Below, piece by piece: positions 1 through 8,490 of a stretch of DNA of 46,824 nt. The DNA comes from Micromonospora endophytica. GTDB taxonomy: Bacteria > Actinomycetota > Actinomycetes > Mycobacteriales > Micromonosporaceae. The notes under the pieces are model-generated. The model ran no database searches. It saw nothing but the letters and a program-made list of their open reading frames with translations, and was not told the origin of the DNA. Each line of letters starts with the position of its first letter. Position 1 is the first letter of the stretch. Position numbers and translations under genes: made by a program. Where the stretch lies: assembly GCF_003236305.1 (NCBI RefSeq), contig NZ_POTX01000017.1:1-46824 (forward strand), in the 5' to 3' direction.

Positions 1-53
1 AGCGTACTACACGAGCCTTATCGTCGGCAGCGTCAGCTGTGTATAAGAGACAG
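1..53 (+). other. Illumina P5 / i5 index / Nextera transposase adapter (contamination)
   Basis: Positions 21-53 match the Nextera Read 1 transposase oligo (the TCGTCGGCAGCGTC part, then the mosaic end ending TATAAGAGACAG) with one mismatch. Positions 13-20 read GAGCCTTA, which fits an i5 index, and positions 7-12 (CTACAC) match the end of the P5 primer. This is library sequence and not genome. It produces a false plus-strand frame starting MYKRQ at 39 and a false tail (SLIHS) on the real minus-strand gene. Genomic sequence starts at about 54. Confidence 0.97.
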
Positions 54-569
54 GTCGGGGAATGCCTCGGCGTACCGGGTCGCCGCCTGCACCATGAGCG
101 CCGTCTTGCCCAGCCCGGGTGGTCCGGAGACGACCGCGACCACCGGTGCGCCCTGCCGGTCGGCAGGTTCGGCGCTGCGGGCGACGAGGTCGCCCACCCA
201 GGCCACTTCACCGTGCCGGCCGGTGAAGTCGTCGACGGTCCGCGGCGGCGCCAACGCCGGCGCCGGCTGCCCGTCCCGCCGGTTGGCACGGGCGCTGTCG
301 CGGAGGGCCGCAGCCGCGCCGGCCGGCAGGTGCAGCGCCCGGAGCAGGGCCTCGACGGTACGTCGCTGCGGTACCCGGCTACGACCGCGTTCCATGTCGC
401 TGATCGCCCGGATGCTGACTCCCGAGGCGGTGGCCAGCTCCTCGATCGTCAGGCCGGAGTCGGTGCGGTGCCGGCGCAGCAGCAGACCGAAGCGGTTCGG
501 CTCGGTGTGCGGGTGCTCGGGTCGGCGACCCTTGGATGCGGTACGTGACGAGTCGATCACATGCGGCAT
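54..569 (-). CDS. XRE-family HTH / NB-ARC-type ATPase regulator, truncated by contig end
   Basis: This is the N-terminal part of a large regulator; the 3' portion is missing because the contig ends in adapter. A Cro/C1-type helix-turn-helix lies at about residues 25-80 (GLTIEELATASGVS, then ISDMERGR), followed by a Pro/Ala linker and a Walker A loop, GPPGLGKTAL, near residue 150. This order is known for actinobacterial HTH-NB-ARC regulators that usually carry TPR or tetratricopeptide-like repeats at the C-terminus. I use the ATG at 567-569; a GTG at 618-620 is also possible, and neither has a clear ribosome binding site. It follows the VTC-domain gene on the same strand and may be the last gene of that operon. 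Target genes are unknown. Confidence 0.75.
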
Positions 570-641
570 GGGCTGATGATGCCATGGCCGTGTTGCGGCT
601 CCCGGTGTCGCGGGGTGCACCGTCCACGAACGAGCGAGCGG

Positions 642-1424
642 CTACGTCATCGCGTCGCCGTCCGGCACGAAGTGTCGGCGCAGGGTGCGGCGCCACCGCG
701 CGGCGGGCAGGTCGGGGTCGAGCGCGGCGAGTCCGGTGGCGTACTTGGAGATGGAGACGGGGCGGTGGCCATAGCGCCACAGCAGACGGTCCAGGTGCGA
801 CGCCGTGGATCCGGTCTTGGTCTCGATGATCGCCAGCCGGGGCAGTTCCAGGCGACCGCCACGGTTGTCCTGCCAGCTCAACTCGACGTCGATGGTGGCC
901 CGACTCGCGGTCGCCGGGAAATACAGCGTGTTGCGCAGGTAGGTGGTGGTGAGGGTCGGTGTGAACGGCAGGTCGGCGGCGGTGCGCAGGGCGGCCAACG
1001 CGCTGTCGACGAACGCGCGCCCGGGGGCGAGGGAGCTGCTGTGGTCGAGGTGGTAGGGCAGCCGGTCCTTCACCGTGCCGCCACGCACGCCCCTGGTCTT
1101 CACCTCAAGCCAGCACAGACCCGAGTCGAGGTACGTCCGGGTCCTGATTTTGAACCTGCGTCTACGCCGGTGTGCGGTGAGCCGGAAGCTGATCAGGTCG
1201 GGTGTGTCGAAGTAGACCGACTCGTACCGGAAGGCCCGCCGGCCGTCGATCTCCAACACCTGGGTGCGGGGGTCGAGCCCGGCGATCAGCTCGGGCACCT
1301 CGGCCAGCGGAAGCAGGTACTTGCGGTCGAACCGGGTCTGCAGTGCGGCGCGCTCGATCAGTTCGGTGAGCCCGATGGGGGAGAGGTCGTTGAGGCCCAC
1401 CGCGGAAATGGTGAAGGGAATCAT
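642..1424 (-). CDS. VTC-domain protein (polyphosphate polymerase-like)
   Basis: 260 aa. The family signatures are visible in order: FDRKYLL at residues 32-38, YESVYFDTPDL around residue 70, a basic run with KIRTRTY near residue 93, LEVKTRG near residue 108, KDRLPY, and near the C-terminus VELSW and ETKTG. In eukaryotic Vtc4 this fold is the tunnel polymerase that makes polyphosphate from ATP; bacterial versions are mostly uncharacterised, so the activity here is inferred. Its ATG overlaps the stop of the DUF4956 gene by 4 bp (ATGA at 1421-1424), so the two are very likely translationally coupled. VTC and DUF4956 genes are recurrent neighbours in bacteria, together with CotH-like or Cthe_2159-like genes. 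Confidence 0.88.
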   Translation of the reverse strand: MIPFTISAVGLNDLSPIGLTELIERAALQTRFDRKYLLPLAEVPELIAGLDPRTQVLEIDGRRAFRYESVYFDTPDLISFRLTAHRRRRRFKIRTRTYLDSGLCWLEVKTRGVRGGTVKDRLPYHLDHSSSLAPGRAFVDSALAALRTAADLPFTPTLTTTYLRNTLYFPATASRATIDVELSWQDNRGGRLELPRLAIIETKTGSTASHLDRLLWRYGHRPVSISKYATGLAALDPDLPAARWRRTLRRHFVPDGDAMT

Positions 1425-2008
1425 CGCGCCACACCCGCCGGGACCGGAGTTCTGACGGTACGGGCCTTCGGTCGTGAGTAGCGTACGTCGACGACGGTGG
1501 TGTCGTTGACCAGGTCGATCCGCTCCACGTTGGCGGCGTGCACCCGGGCCCCGAGCAGCTGTTCCAGGTGAGCGGTGAGGGCGACCGGGTCGATCAGCGC
1601 GGTGTCGATCACCATCACGTGCCGCCGGTGCCGGTGCAGCAGCCGGGGGTGGTCGCCGATGAACATCACCACGAGGACGAGTGCCGTCAGTGCGGCGACG
1701 ACCCAGACCGAGGTGCCGGCGATGGGACCGAGGATGCCGAGCGCGAGTGCGGAGAAGTAGTACGCCACCTCGTGCTGGTCCAGTTCCGTGGAGCGGAGCC
1801 GGATGATCGAGAGCACGCCGAAGAGCCCCAGACCGAGGCCGGCGCCGACGTTGCCGGTGCCGAGCGATGTGGCGACGGCGAAGACGCCGACGTTGACACC
1901 GAGGTAGGCCACTGCCAGGTCGCGCCGCCGGTGACGGGGAAAGTACAGCGCGAACACGAGCAGGCCCACGGCGGCCAGGTCTATCCCGGCCAGGACCAAC
2001 TGCGACAT
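1421..2008 (-). CDS. DUF4956 family integral membrane protein
   Basis: 195 aa with about four hydrophobic segments in the first 120 residues (about 5-22, 32-50, 55-70, 85-115) and a soluble C-terminal domain of about 75 residues. The LRSTELDQHEVAYYFSAL segment just before the third or fourth helix and the soluble tail are typical of DUF4956. The ATG at 2006-2008 has a strong AAGGAG at 2014-2019, spacing 5. The gene is coupled by 4 bp to the VTC-domain gene and lies 73 bp downstream of the carbohydrate-binding protein gene, separated by a hairpin. The likely role is a membrane partner of the VTC enzyme; no function is established for the family. Confidence 0.88.
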   Translation of the reverse strand: MSQLVLAGIDLAAVGLLVFALYFPRHRRRDLAVAYLGVNVGVFAVATSLGTGNVGAGLGLGLFGVLSIIRLRSTELDQHEVAYYFSALALGILGPIAGTSVWVVAALTALVLVVMFIGDHPRLLHRHRRHVMVIDTALIDPVALTAHLEQLLGARVHAANVERIDLVNDTTVVDVRYSRPKARTVRTPVPAGVAR

Positions 2009-2025
2009 GTGTGCTCCTTCCGATC

Positions 2026-2064
2026 GCTGCCTGGGCCTGGGCTGCTCTGCCCGGCCCAGGCAGC
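2026..2064 (-). terminator. Intercistronic GC hairpin (attenuator or terminator)
   Basis: Perfect 12-bp inverted repeat, GCTGCCTGGGCC at 2026-2037 and its complement at 2053-2064, with a 15-nt loop. It lies between the secreted carbohydrate-binding gene and the DUF4956 gene, so it could lower downstream expression or stabilise the upstream message. Confidence 0.6.
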
Positions 2065-2081
2065 GGTGGTGCGGTAATGGG

Positions 2082-3470
2082 TCAGCGGCGGTACTGGCCT
2101 GCGGTGACGCCGGTCAGCACCCGGGTGGCGCCGGAGATGCTGCCGCCGGTGTAGAGGCCGCCGATGTTGCTGCCGCTCACGCTGCCACCGGTGTAGATGT
2201 CGTACTGCTGGCCGTTGGTGATCCGGTTCGACGAGACCACGATCTCCCGGCCACTGCGGGAGGTGCGGTACGAGGCGAGGACCGTGCTGCCGGAGACCAC
2301 GTGCACGATGGTGTTGGCGGCGTAGTTGGCGGTGAATCGGGGGGCGACCCAGCCCTGTCCGGTGTTGGGCACGGTCCGGAACACGGCCAGGGAGGTCATG
2401 CCGGCGCCCACCACCGTGCCACCGGTGAAGTTGATGGGTCCGTCGGCGTCGATCGCGCCCTCGCCGCCACCCCGGCTGTGGGAGCTGCTCGCCACGACCG
2501 TGCCGCCGGCGAAGTTCAGCGACCCGTTGGAGTCGAAGCCGTCGGTCCCGCCGGTGGCCACGATCGAGCCGCCGGTGACGGTGATGAACGCCTTCGTGGA
2601 GGGGGTCATCTCGGGCAGGCCGTCTTCCGCGGCGTTGACCGCGTCGTCGCTTGCCACGACGGTGTGACTGCCGCCACTGATCGTTAGTTGCAGCGCCTCC
2701 AACGCCTCGTACGAGCGGGTCACGTTGATGGTGCCGCCGGAGATGTTCAGCGCGTTCTCGCCTTTGACGCCGTCGTCGGCGACGGAGACCGTGATCGTGC
2801 CGTTGGTGATGGTGACCACGCCTTTGCCGGCGTCGGTCTCGTTCGACTTGATCCCGTCGCCGCCTGTCGAGTTCACGTTTATCGTGCCGCCGTTGATGGT
2901 CAGCGAGTCCTTGCCGCGGATGGCGTCGTCCACCGCGTTCACGGTGATCGTGCCGGACCGGATGATCAGGTCGTCCTTGCTGACGATGCCGTCGGCGTAG
3001 TTGGCGCGTACGGCGAGCGCACCGGTGCCGGCGATGGTCAGGTCGGCCGCGCTGAACAGCGCCGCGTCCGGCTCGCCGGTGTTGGTGTAGCGGGTGGCGT
3101 CGGTGAGTGTGTTGCTGGTGCCGGGGGCCAGGGTGAGCAGGACGGAGCTGGCGTTCGTGACGTACAGCGCCGAGGAGCTGGCGTTGGTGATCGAGGCGCC
3201 GCTGAGTATGATCTCGACGGTGCCGGTGGCGGTGGAGTCCACCCGCACGTAGCCGTTGTTCAGGGTGCCGCTGATCTGGTACGAGCCTGGGGCGGTGATG
3301 GTGATGGCGCCGCCGGCGACGGTGACGTTGCTGCCCGAGACGCTGGCACTGGATCCGGTCAGGGTGATGGTGGCGGTCGGTGCGGCGGCGGCCGCGACGG
3401 CGAGCGGGCCGGCCAGCAGGGCGGCGGCGAGGCTGGCGGCGACGGCGCTTCTACGCACGGTTGGTCTCAT
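2082..3470 (-). CDS. Secreted carbohydrate-binding domain protein (Cthe_2159 / DUF4353-like)
   Basis: 462 aa. It has a Sec signal peptide (MRPTVRRS, then an Ala/Leu-rich core, cleavage near residue 30) and a long stretch of short repeats rich in G, T, S, N and V, each close to GGTINVNSTGG, DDAIRGKDSLTINGG or ADDGVKGENALNISGG. Such repeats are expected of a right-handed parallel beta-helix. The repeated D-D-A/G-I/V-R/K pattern is characteristic of the Cthe_2159 family, whose Clostridium thermocellum founder binds acidic plant polysaccharide. No catalytic residues are assigned. Start is the ATG at 3468-3470. It heads the minus-strand group with DUF4956 and VTC genes, as seen elsewhere in bacteria; a CotH kinase gene, often present in such groups, is absent here. 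Confidence 0.85.
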   Translation of the reverse strand: MRPTVRRSAVAASLAAALLAGPLAVAAAAAPTATITLTGSSASVSGSNVTVAGGAITITAPGSYQISGTLNNGYVRVDSTATGTVEIILSGASITNASSSALYVTNASSVLLTLAPGTSNTLTDATRYTNTGEPDAALFSAADLTIAGTGALAVRANYADGIVSKDDLIIRSGTITVNAVDDAIRGKDSLTINGGTINVNSTGGDGIKSNETDAGKGVVTITNGTITVSVADDGVKGENALNISGGTINVTRSYEALEALQLTISGGSHTVVASDDAVNAAEDGLPEMTPSTKAFITVTGGSIVATGGTDGFDSNGSLNFAGGTVVASSSHSRGGGEGAIDADGPINFTGGTVVGAGMTSLAVFRTVPNTGQGWVAPRFTANYAANTIVHVVSGSTVLASYRTSRSGREIVVSSNRITNGQQYDIYTGGSVSGSNIGGLYTGGSISGATRVLTGVTAGQYRR

Positions 3471-3988
3471 AGCGGTCCTGTTCTCGGGGCGGGGTCTGCG
3501 ACGACAGGCGTCGGGGTCGGGAACCCGAACGCTGGCTGTCGGAGAGATGAACAGTCGGCGAATTCACCGGCATCGACGATCGTAAATTACGTGTGAGCGT
3601 TCGCATAGTCCCTTCAGTGAGAAAGCGACGCCCTCTCCGCATGCCTGGGCCAATGACAGGTAATGCATAGGAAACGCATAGCTCCGCCCGCTTGACCGCC
3701 TGTCGGGGATGTGCTGTCACGAGCCCGTGCGATAACCGATATCCATTGACGTGCAGCCATCCCGATCGGGGCGGTTGCTGCTGCCGGGACCCGGCTGACC
3801 GGCCGTCGGCGGGCGGCGTGATCCCCGCTGCGTTGCGCGGCTATCGTGCTCAGGTAGTCCGCCGACGTGATCGGTCCGACCCCCCGGCTCGGGCCCCGCG
3901 CCGAGTGGCCAGGATGCCGCGACGGCGTGGGCGACGTACCTTTCAGGCTGGTAGGACGGCAGATCAGGGTGAGGGAGACGCCGACGCG
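3471..3988. other. Divergent intergenic region, no gene seen
   Basis: 518 bp between the minus-strand surface-protein operon and the plus-strand sensor kinase. Open frames here lack convincing starts and similarity. It holds a perfect 11-bp palindrome, CGTAAATTACG, at 3581-3591, about 110 bp upstream of the carbohydrate-binding gene, and three copies of GCATAG (3603-3608, 3665-3670 and 3676-3681). These may be regulator sites, but nothing ties them to a known protein. Confidence 0.5.
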
Positions 3989-6900
3989 ATGAGCAGTGGT
4001 GGACATCAGCCGCGCGGCGACGCCGACGTGTTCGCCGTCGACGAGGAGATCGGCCGTGACCTGGCCAGGGTCGACTGGGCCGCCACGTCACTGGGGCCGC
4101 CGGCCGACTGGCCGCAGAGCCTCCAGACGGCGGTACGCATCCTGCTCTCCTCCCGGTTCCCCATGTGGATGGCGTGGGGGCCGCAGCTGACCTTCTTCTG
4201 CAACGCCGCCTACCGCCGGGACACGCTGGGGCGCAAGTACCCGTGGGCGTTGGGCCGCCCGGCCAGCGAGGTGTGGGCGGAGATCTGGGACGACATCGGC
4301 CCCCGGATCGACACCGTGCTCAACACCGGACAAGCGACCTGGGACGACGCGTTGCTGCTGTTCCTGGAGCGGGCCGGGTACCGCGAGGAGACGTACCACA
4401 CCTTTTCCTACAGTCCGCTGCGTAACGACACCGGCGGACTTGTCGGCATGCTCTGTGTGGTCCGCGAGGACACCGACCGGGTGATCGGTGAACGTCGGAT
4501 GGCGACGCTGCGGGATCTCGGCTCCGACCCCAGCGTGGTGCGTACGGAGCAGGAGATGCTCGCCTTCGCCGCCCGGCAGCTCGACCGTAACCGGCGGGAC
4601 CTGCCGTTCACGCTTACCTATCTGTTCTCCGACGACGGCCACGCCCGGCTGGCCGCCGCCACCGGCTTCACCGCCGCGCACCCCGCCGCCGCGGCGACGC
4701 TGTCGCCCGCCGACCCCGAGGCGCTCTGGCCCACGGCGAAGCTGCTGGAGGGCGAGTCGGCGCGGGTGCCGCTCGACGGTGACCGGTTCGCCGGACTGCC
4801 GACGGGGGACTGGCCGAAGGCCCCCACCGAGGCGTTGCTGGTGCCGCTGCGGCAACAGGGTGTCGTGCCGTACGGGTTCCTGGTCGCCGGGGTGAACCAC
4901 TACCGGGCTCTCGACGACGGCTATCGCGGGTTCATCGAGCTGGCGGCCGGGCATGTCGCGACGGGGATCGCCAGCGCCCGCAGCTACCAGGCCCAGCAGC
5001 GGCGGGCGGAGGAACTGGCCGAGCTGGACCGGGCCAAGACGACCTTCTTCTCCAACATCAGCCACGAGTTCCGCACCCCGTTGACTTTGATCATGGGGCC
5101 GTTGGACGAGTTGCGGCTGCGGCTGCACGATGCCGAGCAGCCGGTGCAGGAGGAACTGGAGGTCATCCGCCGCAACGGGCTGCGACTGGGCAAGCTGGTC
5201 AACAGCCTGCTGGACTTCTCCCGGATCGAAGCCGGCCGGATGCAGGCGCGCTACGAGCCGGTCGACCTGGCCGCCGCCACCGTCGACCTGGCCAGCGTCT
5301 TCCGCTCCGCGATCGAGCGCGCCGGCCTGACCTTCGAGGTGGACTGCCCGCCCCTGGCCGAGCCGGTCCACCTGGACCGGGGCATGTGGGAGAAGGTGGT
5401 GCTCAACCTGCTCAGCAACGCGCTCAAGTTCACCTTCCACGGCGCGATCCGGGTGACGCTGCGTGCCGAGGACGGGCAGGCGGTGGTGCGGATCGCCGAC
5501 ACCGGCGTCGGGGTGCCCGAGGACGAGATGCCGCGGTTGTTCGAGCGGTTCCACCGGATCGAGAACTCCCGGTCGCGGTCGAACGAGGGCAGCGGGATCG
5601 GGCTGGCCCTGGTCAAGGAACTCGTCGGGCTGCACGGCGGCACCATCACCGCCGACAGCGCCCCCGGCGAGGGCACCACGTTCACGATCCGCCTGCCCTT
5701 CGGCACCGCGCACCTGCCCGCCGTCGCCCTGGCGCCCGCCGTGACCGGCACGGCCGTGGTGTCCGCCTCCGCCGAACCCTTCGTCCAGGAGGCGCTGCGC
5801 TGGCTGCCCGCGATCATCGGTCCGGTGACCGCGGTGGATCACGATCAGCCGGTCGAAGACGGGCACCTGCGCCGCGGCGTCCCCGCCCGGGTGCTGGTCG
5901 CCGACGACAACGCCGACATGCGCGAGTACCTCATCCGCCTGCTGCGCAACGCCGGTCACCGGGTGGACGCCGTCGCCGACGGGCAGGAAGCCCTCGAGTT
6001 GGCCCGCGCCGAGACCCCGGACCTGGTGGTCAGCGACGTGATGATGCCTCGCCTGGACGGGTTGCGGCTGGTCGCCGCCCTGCGCGCCGATCCGCGTACC
6101 GCGGGCACACCCGTGTTGCTGCTGTCGGCCCGGGCCGGCCAGGAGGCATCCATCGAGGGCCTGGAGGCCGGCGCCGACGACTACCTGGTGAAGCCCTTCT
6201 CCGCGGCCGAACTGCTGGCCCGGGTACGGGCGAACGTGGAACTGGCACGACTGCGCAGCCACCATGCCCGCTGGCGCACCGCCCTTGTCGACTCGTTGCA
6301 GGAGGCGTTCTTCGTCTGCGCCGAGGACGGCTCGGTCGTCGAGGTCAACGCCGCCTTCACCGACATCCTCGGCTACGGGCCGGAGGACCTGCGCAACGGT
6401 CCGGTCCAGCCGTGGTGGCCGGACCCGGACATCGAGCCGGAGGCACACCGCCAGGTGACCGAGGCGTTCGAGGTGCTGCTCCGGCAGTCGCACGGCAGCT
6501 ACACCGCGCCGGTGACGCATCGGGACGGCCACCGGTTGTGGGTGGCCGCCACCTTCAACCAGGTCGACGACCCCGACACCGGGCGACGGATGATCGTCGG
6601 CACCTTCCGGGACGTGACCGCCGAGCACTACGCCGTCCAGCGCGAGAGCGCCCTGGCGGCGTTGAGCATGCGCCTGTCGCAGGCCGAGGATCTGACCGAC
6701 GCGCTGCACGGCGTCCTGGCAGAGCTGCGCAGGCTCTGGCGGGCCGCCGGCGTGCTCGCGGCGGTGTTCGACGGCGCACACGCTCCCGTGCTCACCGCCA
6801 CCGACCCGGAGCTGCGCTGGGACGCGCTCGCCGAGCAGCAGCGCCGCGACCTCACCGCCCTGCGGGACAAGCCCCTGCTCACCCCGGTCGCCGGCCACAC

Positions 6901-8143
6901 CGGCGGGGCGGGTATCACGGTGGAGCACCCGCACGGCACCATGGCGATCTGGATCGACCTGGGGGAGAAGCGACCCTTCACCGAGCAGGACCAGACCCTG
7001 CTGGCCCTGTTGGCCGGCCACCTCAGTCAGGGGCTGCACCGGGTCCACCAGATCGATCAGCAGCGGGAGACCGCACTGGCGCTGCAACGGGCCATCCTCG
7101 GTCCGGCGCAGCTACCCACCGGGTTCGCCGTACGGTACGCGCCGGCCACCCGCCCGCTGAAGGTCGGCGGCGACTGGTACGACACCGTCGAACTTCCCGA
7201 CGGGCGGATCGGCATCGTGGTCGGCGACTGCGTGGGCCACGGCCTCCAGGCCGCCACCGTCATGGGGCAGCTCCGCAGCGCCTGCCGCGCGCTGCTGCTC
7301 CAGGACTCCAGTCCCGCCCAGACGCTCACCGCGCTCGACCGCTTCGCCGCCCTGCTGCCCGGCGCCGCGTGTGCCACCGTGTTCTGCGGCGTGCTCGACC
7401 TGCTCACCGGCGAGCTGCGCTACTCCAGCGCCGGCCATCCGCCAGCGGTCATCGCCCATCCCGACGGCACCGTCCATCTGCTGGACCAGGGGCGTTCCCG
7501 CCCGCTCGCGGTCCGCCCCGGTCTCGACCGGCCCGAGGCGGACTGTGTCGTGCCGGCACGTGCCACCCTCCTGCTCTACACCGACGGTCTGGTGGAGCGT
7601 CGCCGCCAACCGCTGAGTGTCGGCATCGCGAACGCCGCCGCCGCCATCCAGACCGGGCGGGCCGCACCCATCGAGAGCCTGGCGAGTGACGTGATGGACC
7701 AGATGGCGCCAGACGGTGGCTACGACGACGACGTGGCGCTGCTCCTCTACCGCCATCCGGGGCCGCTGGAGTTGGAGTTCCCCGCCGAGTCCACCCATCT
7801 CGCCCCGGTCCGCAGCGCGCTGCGCAACTGGCTCGACCGCTGCGGGCTGGCCCCGGCGAACGCGTACAACGTGCTGGTGGCTGCCGGCGAGGCCTGCGCC
7901 AACGCCATCGAGCACGGCAACCACGACTCCTCCGGTGGCCGGATCCTGCTGCGGGCCGCCGCCACCGCTGACGACCTGCGCCTCAGCGTCACCGACACCG
8001 GCCGGTGGCGCACCCCGCAGCCGGCAGCCAACAGCCATCGCGGCCGGGGACTCGTGCTCATGCAGGCCCTGATGGACACGATCACCGTCACCGCCGGTAC
8101 CGCCGGCACCACTGTCGACATGCAGGCAAGGATCACTCGATGA
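3989..8143 (+). CDS. Hybrid histidine kinase fused to SpoIIE phosphatase and anti-sigma ATPase
   Basis: 1384 aa, no membrane segments. Domains in order: PAS-like (about 20-150), GAF-like (165-335), HisKA with phospho-acceptor His359 in SHEFRTP, HATPase_c (430-570, N-box Asn477, intact DTGVGVP and GSGIGLAL), response-receiver (635-755, phospho-acceptor Asp683, Lys in VKPFS), second PAS (765-880), GAF (890-1020), PP2C/SpoIIE phosphatase (1045-1240, metal ligands Asp1062 in GGDWYD and Asp1080 in GDCVGHG), and an RsbW-like HATPase (1250-1380, GEACANAIEHG, Asn1305). It therefore joins two-component phosphorelay to partner-switching modules. The start is the ATG at 3989 with GAGGGAG at 3971-3977; an open extension upstream to 3692 has no homologous look. 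The STAS gene overlaps its stop by 4 bp and is the obvious substrate. Confidence 0.9.
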   Translation: MSSGGHQPRGDADVFAVDEEIGRDLARVDWAATSLGPPADWPQSLQTAVRILLSSRFPMWMAWGPQLTFFCNAAYRRDTLGRKYPWALGRPASEVWAEIWDDIGPRIDTVLNTGQATWDDALLLFLERAGYREETYHTFSYSPLRNDTGGLVGMLCVVREDTDRVIGERRMATLRDLGSDPSVVRTEQEMLAFAARQLDRNRRDLPFTLTYLFSDDGHARLAAATGFTAAHPAAAATLSPADPEALWPTAKLLEGESARVPLDGDRFAGLPTGDWPKAPTEALLVPLRQQGVVPYGFLVAGVNHYRALDDGYRGFIELAAGHVATGIASARSYQAQQRRAEELAELDRAKTTFFSNISHEFRTPLTLIMGPLDELRLRLHDAEQPVQEELEVIRRNGLRLGKLVNSLLDFSRIEAGRMQARYEPVDLAAATVDLASVFRSAIERAGLTFEVDCPPLAEPVHLDRGMWEKVVLNLLSNALKFTFHGAIRVTLRAEDGQAVVRIADTGVGVPEDEMPRLFERFHRIENSRSRSNEGSGIGLALVKELVGLHGGTITADSAPGEGTTFTIRLPFGTAHLPAVALAPAVTGTAVVSASAEPFVQEALRWLPAIIGPVTAVDHDQPVEDGHLRRGVPARVLVADDNADMREYLIRLLRNAGHRVDAVADGQEALELARAETPDLVVSDVMMPRLDGLRLVAALRADPRTAGTPVLLLSARAGQEASIEGLEAGADDYLVKPFSAAELLARVRANVELARLRSHHARWRTALVDSLQEAFFVCAEDGSVVEVNAAFTDILGYGPEDLRNGPVQPWWPDPDIEPEAHRQVTEAFEVLLRQSHGSYTAPVTHRDGHRLWVAATFNQVDDPDTGRRMIVGTFRDVTAEHYAVQRESALAALSMRLSQAEDLTDALHGVLAELRRLWRAAGVLAAVFDGAHAPVLTATDPELRWDALAEQQRRDLTALRDKPLLTPVAGHTGGAGITVEHPHGTMAIWIDLGEKRPFTEQDQTLLALLAGHLSQGLHRVHQIDQQRETALALQRAILGPAQLPTGFAVRYAPATRPLKVGGDWYDTVELPDGRIGIVVGDCVGHGLQAATVMGQLRSACRALLLQDSSPAQTLTALDRFAALLPGAACATVFCGVLDLLTGELRYSSAGHPPAVIAHPDGTVHLLDQGRSRPLAVRPGLDRPEADCVVPARATLLLYTDGLVERRRQPLSVGIANAAAAIQTGRAAPIESLASDVMDQMAPDGGYDDDVALLLYRHPGPLELEFPAESTHLAPVRSALRNWLDRCGLAPANAYNVLVAAGEACANAIEHGNHDSSGGRILLRAAATADDLRLSVTDTGRWRTPQPAANSHRGRGLVLMQALMDTITVTAGTAGTTVDMQARITR

Positions 8144-8454
8144 CCACCGCGCTCTCCCTCGCCAACAGCCGGCGTCCTGACGGCACGCGGGTCCTGACCG
8201 TGATCGGCGAGATCGACATGAGCAACGCGGCCACCTTCGCCGCCGCGCTCACCGACGCCGTGGACACCGACTTCGAGGCGGTCGACGCCGGCCACCTCGT
8301 CGTCGACCTCACCGCGGTGGAATACCTGGACAGCGCCGGCCTGGCCGCCCTGTTCCCGCACGCCGAGCGCATCCAGCTCGTCGTCACCCCGCTGCTGGAA
8401 CCCCTGCTCACCATCTCCGGGCTGGCCGACCTGACCACCGTGCACCGTCCGTGA
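8140..8454 (+). CDS. STAS-domain anti-sigma factor antagonist
   Basis: 104 aa, the usual size for a single-domain SpoIIAA/RsbV-type protein. It has the beta-strand start TRVLTVIGEIDMSNA, then LVVDLTAVEYLDSAGLAALF, in which the Ser of DSAG is the expected phosphorylation site. The ATG overlaps the stop of the sensor gene (ATGA at 8140-8143), so the two proteins are made together. The expected cycle, from known partner switching, is phosphorylation by the RsbW-like ATPase domain and dephosphorylation by the PP2C domain, both within the neighbouring protein. The sigma factor at the end of the chain is not in this neighbourhood. Confidence 0.92.
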   Translation: MTTALSLANSRRPDGTRVLTVIGEIDMSNAATFAAALTDAVDTDFEAVDAGHLVVDLTAVEYLDSAGLAALFPHAERIQLVVTPLLEPLLTISGLADLTTVHRP

Positions 8455-8478
8455 CGGCACCCCGGCGCCGCGGTGCCG
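8455..8478. terminator. Convergent terminator hairpin
   Basis: A 7-bp stem, CGGCACC (8455-8461) with GGTGCCG (8472-8478), directly after the STAS stop and before the end of the convergent GH6 gene. It could serve both strands. No T-run follows, as is common in high-GC actinobacteria. Confidence 0.5.
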
Positions 8479-8490
8479 GCTACGCCGCCG

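Noticed and set aside
39-548. Plus-strand frame of 169 aa starting MYKRQ
   Set aside because: It starts in the transposase adapter and runs against the real minus-strand HTH gene.
4088-7087. 999-aa minus-strand frame
   Set aside because: It is the complement of the sensor kinase gene; the protein is low-complexity with no domain, and the plus strand has full catalytic motifs.
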